Below are positions 28,096 to 35,265 of a DNA stretch of 37,661 nt, piece by piece. The number at the start of each line of letters is the position of its first letter. Positions within the stretch are counted from its first letter, which is position 1. The DNA is from JAFGBM01 sp964564915. Lineage in GTDB: Bacteria > Actinomycetota > Actinomycetes > Actinomycetales > Demequinaceae. The DNA lies in assembly GCA_964564915.1 (NCBI GenBank), contig CAZMCU010000011.1, forward strand, positions 1 through 37,661, written 5' to 3'. The notes beneath the pieces were generated by a model. The model was given only the letters and a program-made list of their open reading frames with translations. It made no database searches and was not told the origin of the DNA. The translations under genes and the position numbers were made by a program.

Positions 28096-28652
28096 GCGTC
28101 ACCGCCCTGCGGTGACGATCGATCGATGATCACACCGTCTTCCCCATCGATTTCGTCGACCAGTACGCGAACCTTCTCCGTCCGCGACGTCGGGAGGTTC
28201 TTCCCAACAAAATCCGCCCGGATCGGGAGTTCGCGGTGCCCCCGATCCACGAGGACGGCCAGTTGAACCGATCGCGGCCGACCGACGTCCTTGATCGCGT
28301 CGAGAGCCGCTCGGATGGTGCGGCCCGTGTGGAGAACGTCGTCGACGAGGACGACGATGCGATCGTCGATGCCGGCTGGGGGGAGGGTCGTCTCCCCTAG
28401 GGTTCGCGTCGGTTGCCGATGAAGGTCATCGCGATACATCGTGATGTCGATTCCACCCGTGCGCTCCTCGGGCTGGAAACTCGGTTCGACGTCCGCGATG
28501 CGGTCGGCGAGGCGTTGCGCGAGGGGAACGCCTCGGGTGGGAACCCCCAGAAGGACGAGATCCGACGCGCCATCGTTTCGTTCGAGGATCTCATGGGCGA
28601 TGCGCGTGAGGGCCCGGGAGATATCGGGCGCATCCATGACGGCACCAGTCAC
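28092..28652 (-). CDS. pyrR: Bifunctional pyr operon RNA-binding regulator / uracil phosphoribosyltransferase PyrR
   Basis: A phosphoribosyltransferase-fold protein that binds pyr mRNA when UMP is abundant. The 186-residue product has the PRPP motif VLVDDVLHTGRT (101-112) and the family segments LLGVPTRGVPLAQRL and DITMYRDDL. The GTG at 28652-28650 was chosen because a perfect AAGGAGGT lies six bases upstream; the ATG five codons later has no such site. That Shine-Dalgarno is part of a leader hairpin whose loop matches the PyrR recognition sequence, so PyrR probably represses its own translation and, through GTGA coupling, that of the whole operon. The final ~10 residues are unremarkable. Confidence 0.95.
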   Translation of the reverse strand: MTGAVMDAPDISRALTRIAHEILERNDGASDLVLLGVPTRGVPLAQRLADRIADVEPSFQPEERTGGIDITMYRDDLHRQPTRTLGETTLPPAGIDDRIVVLVDDVLHTGRTIRAALDAIKDVGRPRSVQLAVLVDRGHRELPIRADFVGKNLPTSRTEKVRVLVDEIDGEDGVIIDRSSPQGGDA

Positions 28653-28660
28653 CTGGCCAC

Positions 28661-28696
28661 CTCCTTCCCCGCCTCACCGGACGGTGCTTAAAGGAG
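28661..28696 (-). promoter_or_regulatory. PyrR-binding RNA hairpin that sequesters the pyrR ribosome-binding site
   Basis: In the RNA (minus strand) CUCCUU (28696-28691) pairs perfectly with AAGGAG (28666-28661), the core of the pyrR Shine-Dalgarno. Inside lies CGUCCGGUGAGGCG (28683-28670), which fits the PyrR recognition consensus ARUCCNGNGAGGYU at every defined position except the outermost A and U, and these are replaced by a C and a G that can still pair. Upper and lower stems are separated by an unequal bulge. PyrR-UMP binding would stabilise the hairpin and block translation, as reported for Mycobacterium smegmatis. No terminator stem with a U-run is present, so Bacillus-type attenuation is not indicated. 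Confidence 0.68.
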
Positions 28697-28706
28697 ACTG
28701 CGACGC

Positions 28707-29192
28707 CTACTGTACCCGATGATCGCCCGTCGAGGCAGGGGGCTCCACGATGGGGTTATCCGTTGTAGGGGTGTTGGCCTCGCCGGAGCGGTTCGCCTCT
28801 CCCGCGATCGCGCCTAGAACACCATTGATGAACCCCGAGGAGTCGTCCGTGCTCAGACTCTCGGCGAGGGACACGGCCTCATCAATCGCGACCGCCGTGT
28901 CGACCTCGGGATTGTGAAGGATCTCCCACGTTGCGATCCGCAGCACGGCTCGATCGACGGCGGGCATGCGATCCATCGTCCAGTCCTTCGCGGCCAAGGA
29001 AATGGCGCCATCGATCGTGTGCCAGTGGTCGATCACGCCCCTGACGATCTCGACGGAATACGCGGGAAGGGGCGTCTCCGACCCGGGTTCCTTGATCCTC
29101 TCCTCCAGGACCTCCCCCAGTCCGAGTCGGCGCTGGTCGGCCTCGAAGAGCACGTCGAGCGCGCGCTTGCGGGCCTTGGTCCTGGCGGCCAC
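28707..29192 (-). CDS. nusB: Transcription antitermination factor NusB
   Basis: Binds boxA RNA with NusE and takes part in rRNA antitermination. The 161-residue product is an all-helical NusB domain with RKRALDVLFEADQR near the start, DRMPAVDRAVLRIATWEIL in the centre and VAIDEAVSLAESLSTDDSSG followed by FINGVLGAI. About 25 C-terminal residues beyond the domain are low-complexity and probably disordered. The GTG start shares one base with the efp stop (TAGTG). efp-nusB-pyrR is a common actinobacterial order. Confidence 0.95.
   Translation of the reverse strand: MAARTKARKRALDVLFEADQRRLGLGEVLEERIKEPGSETPLPAYSVEIVRGVIDHWHTIDGAISLAAKDWTMDRMPAVDRAVLRIATWEILHNPEVDTAVAIDEAVSLAESLSTDDSSGFINGVLGAIAGEANRSGEANTPTTDNPIVEPPASTGDHRVQ
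28709..28714 (-). promoter_or_regulatory. Candidate -10 box of the pyr operon (TACAGT)
   Basis: TACAGT on the minus strand overlaps the stop codon region of nusB. Transcription starting about seven bases downstream would give a ~50-base leader holding the whole PyrR hairpin. No good -35 hexamer is visible, so read-through from nusB is also possible. Confidence 0.35.
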
Positions 29193-29755
29193 TAGTCGTT
29201 GACGCGGGAGATGTACTCGCCCGAACGCGTGTCCACCTTGACCCGCGTGCCCGCTTCCAGGAAGAGCGGAACCTGGATTTCGCGGCCGGTCTCGAGCGTT
29301 GCGGGCTTGGTCCCGCTCGTGGAGCGGTCGCCCTGGAGACCGGGCTCCGTGTAGGTGATTTCCAGCACGACCGAGGCGGGAAGTTCGATGAACAATGCGG
29401 CCCCGTCGTGTGTCGCGACGAGGACGGTTGAGTTCTCCAGCATGAAGTCCTTTGCGTCACCGACGACGGCAGCGGGGATGGTCAACTGATCGAACGTATC
29501 GGGGTCCATGAAGACAAAGTCCTGGCCGTCGTTGTAGAGGTACTGCATGTTCCGGCGATCGACGGTCTCGAAGTCCACCTTGGTGCCCGCGTTGAAGGTT
29601 CGATCGACCACCTTGCCGGAAAGGATGTTCTTCATCTTGGTGCGGACGAATGCCCCACCTTTGCCCGGTTTGACATGCTGAAACTCGATAATGGTCCACA
29701 ACTGGCCGTCCAGGTTCAGTACGGAGCCGTTCTTGATGTCGTTTGTCGTCGCCAC
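29192..29755 (-). CDS. efp: Elongation factor P
   Basis: Relieves ribosome stalling at consecutive prolines. The 187-residue product has the three beta-barrel layout: the N-terminal KOW-like domain with FQHVKPGKGGAFVRTKMKN, whose loop Lys32 sits at the tip position modified in some bacteria, and the C-terminal part with PGLQGDRSTSGTKPATLETG, the EF-P signature. No epmA-type modification gene is nearby. The GTG start has GAGGA seven bases upstream. The 115-base gap before it is the longest between aroC and the pyr operon and probably contains its promoter. Confidence 0.96.
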   Translation of the reverse strand: MATTNDIKNGSVLNLDGQLWTIIEFQHVKPGKGGAFVRTKMKNILSGKVVDRTFNAGTKVDFETVDRRNMQYLYNDGQDFVFMDPDTFDQLTIPAAVVGDAKDFMLENSTVLVATHDGAALFIELPASVVLEITYTEPGLQGDRSTSGTKPATLETGREIQVPLFLEAGTRVKVDTRSGEYISRVND

Positions 29756-29803
29756 CGGAGTTCCTCGCGTCTCTATCGGGGCCCCGTCGAGAGGCCGCCG
29801 ATT

Positions 29804-29809
29804 AGTGTA
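29804..29809 (-). promoter_or_regulatory. Candidate -10 box of efp (TACACT)
   Basis: TACACT on the minus strand lies in the aroQ-efp gap. A start about seven bases on would give a ~42-base leader with the GAGGA ribosome-binding site. The -35 region is unconvincing. Confidence 0.3.
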
Positions 29810-29870
29810 GCCGAACCCACCGTGAGGCCCCGAACCGTCGATCGGCTGGGGCGGGTCATCCTCCGCCCGT

Positions 29871-30314
29871 TTAAGCCGGTCGCGCCGCTATCGCCTCAAG
29901 CGCGAGCCGATAGGATTCCACCCCAAAACCGGCGATCGTTCCCGTCGCCACCGCCGAAATCACACTGGTGTGACGGAAGTCTTCTCGGGCGGCGGGATTG
30001 GTTAAGTGGACCTCGACGAGGGCGAGCCCCGCCGCCCCCACGAGCGCGCATGCGTCCCTCAAGGCATACGAGTAGTGGGTGAAAGCCGCGGGATTGATCA
30101 CCACGTTCCACCCGGAATCGACGGCCTCGTGAATCCAGTGGACGAGGTCCGCCTCCGAGTCCGATTGTCGAACGATCACCTCAAGGCCGAGACCCTTCCC
30201 CCACTCCTCCGCGAGGGCGACGAGGTCGGCGTGGGTCGTGGTCCCGTACTTCTCCGGTTCACGCGTGCCGAGTCGGCCCAGGTTAGGTCCGTTCATCACG
30301 AGTACGGTGCTCAT
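29871..30314 (-). CDS. aroQ: 3-Dehydroquinate dehydratase, type II
   Basis: Dehydrates 3-dehydroquinate to dehydroshikimate. The 147-residue length and flavodoxin-like motifs mark type II: VMNGPNLGRLGTREPEKYG with catalytic Tyr23 and Arg18, NPAAFTHYSYALRDA, and EVHLTNPAAREDFRHTSVIS with the catalytic His. The ATG has no Shine-Dalgarno and follows TACGCT by six bases, so it may be leaderless. It is 36 bases behind aroB and is the last aro gene; aroE and aroA are not in the window. Confidence 0.96.
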   Translation of the reverse strand: MSTVLVMNGPNLGRLGTREPEKYGTTTHADLVALAEEWGKGLGLEVIVRQSDSEADLVHWIHEAVDSGWNVVINPAAFTHYSYALRDACALVGAAGLALVEVHLTNPAAREDFRHTSVISAVATGTIAGFGVESYRLALEAIAARPA

Positions 30315-30320
30315 GCGCCC

Positions 30321-30326
30321 AGCGTA
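30321..30326 (-). promoter_or_regulatory. Candidate leaderless -10 box of aroQ (TACGCT)
   Basis: TACGCT on the minus strand is followed by six bases (GGGCGC) and the aroQ ATG. The same GGGCGC spacer follows the lnt -10 box. No Shine-Dalgarno is present. Confidence 0.45.
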
Positions 30327-30350
30327 GCCGTCCGAAGCGCGATGACCCGG

Positions 30351-31457
30351 TTACCCGCTGATCGCGTCGTAGGCTCCCCGCAGGAGGGAGGGATCCGGGC
30401 CCTCGAGACGGACGGGGTTGCCGATGCCCTCCAGAACAACGAATCGCAGGAGGCTTCCCCTGGTCTTCTTGTCCCTCCGCATGGCATCGAGCAACGCCTC
30501 CCACCGTTCGGAGGCATAGGAGATCGGCAACCCCAACCCGGTCAGGATCGAGCGATGCCGCGCAACCTCGCCGTCCGAGAGCTGGCCCGCGAGCCGCGCC
30601 AACTCCGCGGCGTACACCATGCCAACCGCGACCGCCTCCCCGTGTCGCCAGGTGTACCCCTCGACCTGTTCGATCGCGTGCCCGAAGGTGTGCCCGTAGT
30701 TGAGGATCTCCCGCAGGAAGTTCTCCTTAAGGTCCACTCCCACGACGTCGGCCTTCACGTGGATCGCTCTGGCGATCAGATCGTCCAAGACGGGGAGAGC
30801 CTCATCCATGTCGATCGCGGAGCCCCCCTCCGACGCGTGAAACACCTTAATGTTCGCCTCGATGATGCGAAGGATCTCCTCATCCCTAATGAATCCAGCC
30901 TTGGCGACCTCCGCAAGGCCCGCGACAAGGTCCGCTGGAGGAAGAGTGCGAAGCGTCTCCGTGTCGCACCATACGGAGTGGGGTGGATGGAACGCTCCGA
31001 CGAGGTTCTTCCCCTCGGCCGTGTTGATTCCTGTTTTCCCTCCCACCGCTGCGTCGACCATTCCGAGGAGGCTCGTTGGGGCCTGAATCACCGGTACCCC
31101 TCGAAGCCACGTTGCCGCGACGAATCCCGCGAGGTCGGTCACCGCTCCCCCGCCCATGCCCACGACGACATCCGAGCGGGTGAAGCCGGACGTGCCGAGC
31201 ACGTGCCAACAGGAGGAGAGGACCCCCACGGTCTTCGCCGCTTCGGCGTCGGGGACCTCGGCCATGACCGGTTGGCGACCCGTCGCCTCGATTGCGTCGC
31301 GCAACGCCTCCGCTCGATCCTTGAGGGGAGCCGAATGGACAACGAGGACACGCTCCGCTCGTTCCGGTAAGGCTGACGCCACGTGACCCAGCAGACCCCC
31401 ACCGATAGAAACGTCGTAGGGTTGCGCCCCATCGACGGTGATGACCCGTTCGCTCAC
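30351..31457 (-). CDS. aroB: 3-Dehydroquinate synthase
   Basis: Converts DAHP to 3-dehydroquinate. The 368-residue product has the NAD-binding GMGGGAVTDLAGFVAATWLR, IQAPTSLLGMVDAAVGGKTG, and the metal ligands in LNYGHTFGHAIE and the HGEAVAVGM segment. The GTG at 31457-31455 was chosen because it forms a GTGA overlap with aroK and the family sequence (VDGAQPYDVSIGGGLL) follows; a 41-codon longer frame runs inside aroK and looks like aroK's shadow (rich in Arg, Gly, Asp). Confidence 0.96.
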   Translation of the reverse strand: MSERVITVDGAQPYDVSIGGGLLGHVASALPERAERVLVVHSAPLKDRAEALRDAIEATGRQPVMAEVPDAEAAKTVGVLSSCWHVLGTSGFTRSDVVVGMGGGAVTDLAGFVAATWLRGVPVIQAPTSLLGMVDAAVGGKTGINTAEGKNLVGAFHPPHSVWCDTETLRTLPPADLVAGLAEVAKAGFIRDEEILRIIEANIKVFHASEGGSAIDMDEALPVLDDLIARAIHVKADVVGVDLKENFLREILNYGHTFGHAIEQVEGYTWRHGEAVAVGMVYAAELARLAGQLSDGEVARHRSILTGLGLPISYASERWEALLDAMRRDKKTRGSLLRFVVLEGIGNPVRLEGPDPSLLRGAYDAISG

Positions 31458-31978
31458 GACTCCCCCATCGACTGTGCGATCACCTCGGCGACCCCCCCTG
31501 GGGTGAGGTCGTCGGTCGAAACCGTCTGTGTCGCGAGGCGCTCGTAGATCCCCCGACGTTCCTCCATCAATCGAACCCATCGATTATGAGTATCGCCCAC
31601 GAGTAGTGGGCGAGCTTGGTTGAGGCCAACCCGCCGCGAGGCGACCCTGGGGCTCACCGACAGAAACACGATCGTCCCTCCCTCGCTCGCGTACGCCTCA
31701 AGGTCGCGCTGGGTCTCGGGGTCGAGAACCGCTCCCCCTCCGAGGGCGAGGACTCCAGCATGGTCGGCGAGAGCCGCACACACCGCCTCTCGCTCCAGCA
31801 TCCGGAATCCCGCCTCCCCATCCTCAAGAAAGATCGTGGGGATGTCTCGGCCATCTGCGGTCACGATGTCGTTGTCCGTGTCCCGTGCCTCGCTCGTCAA
31901 CCGGGAGGCCAAAGCCGCAGCGACGGCGCTCTTGCCCGAGCCCGGAGGGCCGATGAGAATCGCGCGAGGGTGGGTCAT
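31454..31978 (-). CDS. aroK: Shikimate kinase
   Basis: Phosphorylates shikimate with ATP. The 174-residue product shows the P-loop GPPGSGKS (10-17), the shikimate-binding DTD and FRMLEREAV regions and LALGGGAVL. The ATG follows the aroC stop directly with no spacer, and the end overlaps aroB. aroC-aroK-aroB is a common actinobacterial order. Confidence 0.96.
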   Translation of the reverse strand: MTHPRAILIGPPGSGKSAVAAALASRLTSEARDTDNDIVTADGRDIPTIFLEDGEAGFRMLEREAVCAALADHAGVLALGGGAVLDPETQRDLEAYASEGGTIVFLSVSPRVASRRVGLNQARPLLVGDTHNRWVRLMEERRGIYERLATQTVSTDDLTPGGVAEVIAQSMGES

Positions 31979-33172
31979 CTACTGCAAGTTCTTCGGGATA
32001 GCGGCGAGGAATGCCTCCAGGTTCCGGCGAACCTCCGACAGTGAGTCGCCCCCCGTCTTGTCGAGAAGGGCGTCCGCTAGGACAAGCGCCACCATAGCCT
32101 GCGCGACGACGGCAGCTGCGGGAACCGCGCACACGTCACTGCGTTGGTGGTTGGCTTTGGCGGCCTCTCCGTTGGCGGTGTCGATCGTGTCCAGCGCCCT
32201 CGGGACCGTACTGATGGGCTTCATCGCGACCCTCACGCGAATAGGCTCTCCGTTGGAGATCCCCCCCTCGATGCCGCCTGCGCGGTTGGATCGTCGCTGC
32301 ACGCCGCTCTTCCCATACTCGATTTCATCGTGAGCCGCGGAGCCCCTCCGCGCGGCGGTGTGGAAGCCATCGCCGATCTCGACCCCCTTGATCGCCTGAA
32401 CGCTCATGAGCGCTCCCGCAAGGTGCGAGTCAAGTCGACGATCCCAGTGAACGTGACTTCCCAGGCCGATCGGCACCCCATACGCAACGACCTCGACCAC
32501 CCCACCCAGGGTGTCGCCCGCCTTCTGCGCGTCATCGATTTCCGCGATCATTCTCGCTGCCGAAGCCTCGTCGAGGCACCGTACGGGGCTGGAATCCAGG
32601 GCGTCGGCATCCTCGGGACCGGGGACAAGAGCGTCATCGGAAACAACCGCGGACCCGATCGCGACCACGTGAGCCACCACCTCGATTGAGGCCGCCTGGC
32701 GAAGCAACGCCTCGGCGACGGCCCCGAGTGCCACTCGCGTTGCCGTCTCCCTCGCCGATGCTCGTTCCAGCACGGGGCGCGCGTCATCGAATCCGTACTT
32801 CGTCATACCGACAAGGTCGGCATGGCCGGGTCGGGGGCGGGTGAGCATTTCGGCGCGTGCGCCCTCAAGATCGACGGGGTCGACGGGATCGGCCGACATC
32901 ACCTTCTCCCACTTGGGCCATTCCGTGTTCCCAATCTCGATGGCAATGGGGCCGCCCTGGGTCAGGCCGTGCCTCACCCCGCTCACCAACCGAATCTCGT
33001 CTTGTTCGAACGCCATCCTGGCGCCCCTGCCATAGCCGAGTCGGCGCCGGGCAAGAGCCGCGCTGATGTCGTGCGTCGTCACCGCCACGCCCGCGGGTAT
33101 CCCTTCAAGAACACCCACAAGCGCGGGCCCATGCGACTCGCCTGCGGTTAACCATCGGAGCATGGTGCCCAT
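31979..33172 (-). CDS. aroC: Chorismate synthase
   Basis: Forms chorismate from EPSP using reduced FMN. The 397-residue product has LRWLTAGESHGPAL at the start (catalytic His14 region), GYGRGARM, and the C-terminal signature region around RSDVCAVPAAAVVAQAMVAL. The start is uncertain: the ATG at 33172 or a second ATG three codons later, which matches the usual family start; neither has a well-spaced Shine-Dalgarno (GGGAGG is 14 bases before the first). It follows the pilus genes by 51 bases, an order recorded in several actinobacterial genomes. Confidence 0.95.
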   Translation of the reverse strand: MGTMLRWLTAGESHGPALVGVLEGIPAGVAVTTHDISAALARRRLGYGRGARMAFEQDEIRLVSGVRHGLTQGGPIAIEIGNTEWPKWEKVMSADPVDPVDLEGARAEMLTRPRPGHADLVGMTKYGFDDARPVLERASARETATRVALGAVAEALLRQAASIEVVAHVVAIGSAVVSDDALVPGPEDADALDSSPVRCLDEASAARMIAEIDDAQKAGDTLGGVVEVVAYGVPIGLGSHVHWDRRLDSHLAGALMSVQAIKGVEIGDGFHTAARRGSAAHDEIEYGKSGVQRRSNRAGGIEGGISNGEPIRVRVAMKPISTVPRALDTIDTANGEAAKANHQRSDVCAVPAAAVVAQAMVALVLADALLDKTGGDSLSEVRRNLEAFLAAIPKNLQ

Positions 33173-33223
33173 TGTTCCATGCGACGCCTCCCGGAATGCC
33201 CATAGCGAAGCCGGGGAATCGAA

Positions 33224-33955
33224 CTACTGAATGATGGGGAGGAAGGGGTTCCGCGGTGTCTGGGGAGTGGTGCCCTCCCTTTCCGATCCTGGCCAGGGGA
33301 GCCTCGGCGGTCGAACCGTGATGTTCGGGTCCCCAGGATCGAGCGTGAAGAAGGTTCCACTCAGCGTTCCTCGCACCTCTCCGGTGGCGCCAGCCTCCGT
33401 CTCAACGAACGTGACGTTGACACCGTTCATTTGAAAGTATCGAAGGCGGGTGTTTTCCATGTCACGGATCACTTGCGTCACCTGGTCCCACGTGCCTTCA
33501 ACCTCGAAACCGAAATCGGTGGCCCACAGCGTCGTGAAGGCTAACCCTTCAATGGAGGATGTCAAGCCAACTTCCGCCATCTGCGTTTCAAGCGACAGTC
33601 CTCCGGGGACCGAAACGGGCGACGAGAAGTGGTCGTTTTCAACAACGAGACCCGCCGCGGCGACGATCTGATTGATGATCCGACGAACCCCGGGAATGTC
33701 CTCGGTAGGGGGAAGTTCGTCGCGAATCTCGTACAACTCCCGCGTGTACTCCGGCACTAATTCCGCGTCTCGTTGCCGTTGTAAAAGCGTCTGGCTAAGC
33801 AAATCGTTCTGGTTTAGCTGATCCGCCGTCGCTTCATGAGCTTGAGCGGCCGCAGAAAGTCGGGGATTAACCCCAATGAGCCAGGTTAGCGCCGCGATCA
33901 GAAACCCGACGAACACGACCCCGAGGACGAGTGACCGATCTCCTACGTTCTTCAT
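33224..33955 (-). CDS. pilO: Type IV pilus inner-membrane protein PilO-like
   Basis: Part of the PilMNO alignment complex that links the pilus motor to the envelope. The 243-residue product has a short cytoplasmic start, one membrane helix (about 9-28), a heptad-like helical stretch (about 35-80) and a mixed alpha/beta domain with LPPTEDIPGVRRIINQIVAA, typical of PilO. The last ~30 residues are proline-rich and end NPFLPIIQ, outside the core fold. The ATG overlaps pilN by four bases (ATGA). Assignment rests on position after pilM-pilN, size and layout, since PilO sequences diverge strongly. Confidence 0.82.
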   Translation of the reverse strand: MKNVGDRSLVLGVVFVGFLIAALTWLIGVNPRLSAAAQAHEATADQLNQNDLLSQTLLQRQRDAELVPEYTRELYEIRDELPPTEDIPGVRRIINQIVAAAGLVVENDHFSSPVSVPGGLSLETQMAEVGLTSSIEGLAFTTLWATDFGFEVEGTWDQVTQVIRDMENTRLRYFQMNGVNVTFVETEAGATGEVRGTLSGTFFTLDPGDPNITVRPPRLPWPGSEREGTTPQTPRNPFLPIIQ

Positions 33956-35265
33956 GACGTCTCTCCGCCCGCGTTGTACACATCCACAGCGGCCTCCGCC
34001 GCGTCAAAGGCATCGTCCACCGCGGTCCGAGCCTCGAGCGTTCGATCCTGAACCTCCGTGAGGGCGGCGTTCTCCTGGTTGACGCTCGTCTGCGCGTTGA
34101 ATTGGTCAGATTCGGCGTCTCGTAGGGCATCGTCCGCGCCCGGTGTTCCTTCTTCGACCGCGGTTTCGGCCGCCGCGACCGCATCCGTGGCATCGGAGAG
34201 CCACTGCTCCGCCGCTGTGACTCTCTGTTCCTGCAGAGCCTCCGTCGCTTGGGCGTAGGACCACGCCCGCACCGCCTCCACCAAGGCGTCAACGGAATAG
34301 GCAAGGGTGTCTCTGGCCATTTGCGCCGCATCGAGAGCGGCTTGCGCATCGGCTTCTCCCGCAGCGACCGCGTCCTCGAAATCGCTAACGCTTTGATCCG
34401 CCCCCTCCATCGTCCTGAGAATTGCGTCGAACCGGTTTACCTCCGCCTGCGCTGCTTTAACTGCCGCGTTTGCCGCGTCCACGGCAGCTTCCGCGCCTGC
34501 CACCCCGTTCTCGAGGTCCAAGGTCGCCTGCCGGAGGTCCGCGTTGGCAACCGAAAGGATGTCATCGAAGGCCTTAGTCGCATCCTCACGATGTACCCTC
34601 TGAAGCCACTCGGGAGAGAAACGCCCGGAGAATGCGAGGGCCGTCAGGCGCGTCGTTGCGGTGAAGGTGTAGTAGGGAAGCCCGTCCGTGTCTTCTAGCA
34701 CTTCGGTGGAAACTCGTGCCCAAGCCAATCCGGGCACCTCATTGAGGGCCTCCTCGAGATCCGCTCCCGTCACGTACGGCAGCAGGATGCCCGACAACTC
34801 CACGCTCCCGATGTCGGGTGCCCCGAAGGGAGGCAATTGCTGCTCGGGAACGGCGAAGATGGTCGCTGGTGTGATCGTCAGCGTATCGATGGCCACGCCC
34901 GCTGGAATGCCATCGCCAATCCTATCGACCATGTCGGTCCAGAGAATGTCGAAGGCCCCAACATACGTGCGAGCATTCGAGGCGTTGGCAAGTTCCGCCT
35001 GCGCATCCAACACATACTGATACGTGCTGATCTGACGCTGGAGTTCTTGGCCAGCATCAACCGCTTGTTGCAGTTCTTTCTGAGCGGACGCATTCTGAGC
35101 GCTGGCAAGGTACACCGAAGCTCCGGCGAGCACGATAAACGCCACAAACCCCAACAACACCAGGCCTCGCCGCCGTCCTCGCGCCCGACGGGCAACGACT
35201 TCGGGAGGAAGGAGATTGACCTGGGGCTCAACGGGAGCCTTGATGGAAGCGGGGACCACGCTCAT
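33952..35265 (-). CDS. pilN: Type IV pilus assembly protein PilN with a long C-terminal helical extension
   Basis: The first ~215 of 437 residues are a normal PilN: the PilM-binding motif QVNLLP (15-20), a basic cytoplasmic stretch, a membrane helix (about 34-54), a helical stalk (60-100) and a ferredoxin-like domain (about 105-212). Usual PilN proteins are about 180-220 residues. Here ~220 further residues (216-437) follow, rich in Ala, Asp, Glu and Gln, with no Cys and few Gly or Pro; they look like long helices, possibly a coiled coil, outside the membrane. The reading frame is clean, with ATGA overlaps at both ends, so this is not a frameshift fusion. The ATG at 35265 was chosen for the overlap with pilM. 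Function of the tail is unknown. Confidence 0.85.
   Translation of the reverse strand: MSVVPASIKAPVEPQVNLLPPEVVARRARGRRRGLVLLGFVAFIVLAGASVYLASAQNASAQKELQQAVDAGQELQRQISTYQYVLDAQAELANASNARTYVGAFDILWTDMVDRIGDGIPAGVAIDTLTITPATIFAVPEQQLPPFGAPDIGSVELSGILLPYVTGADLEEALNEVPGLAWARVSTEVLEDTDGLPYYTFTATTRLTALAFSGRFSPEWLQRVHREDATKAFDDILSVANADLRQATLDLENGVAGAEAAVDAANAAVKAAQAEVNRFDAILRTMEGADQSVSDFEDAVAAGEADAQAALDAAQMARDTLAYSVDALVEAVRAWSYAQATEALQEQRVTAAEQWLSDATDAVAAAETAVEEGTPGADDALRDAESDQFNAQTSVNQENAALTEVQDRTLEARTAVDDAFDAAEAAVDVYNAGGETS

Noticed and set aside
27143..28102. A 320-codon N-terminal extension of pyrC
   Set aside because: It overlaps the whole of pyrB in another frame and reads as Arg/Gly-rich shadow; the GTGA junction and family start at 27142 fit better. 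Similar long extensions of carB, rsmB, ribD, aroB and pafB were trimmed for the same reason.
29849..29868. Terminator after aroQ
   Set aside because: GGGCGG/CCGCCC forms a 6-bp stem right after the stop codon but lacks a T-run; short GC stems are expected by chance at this composition.
30006..31370. A 454-codon open frame on the plus strand
   Set aside because: Opposite aroQ and aroB and spanning the gap between them; composition typical of an antisense shadow.
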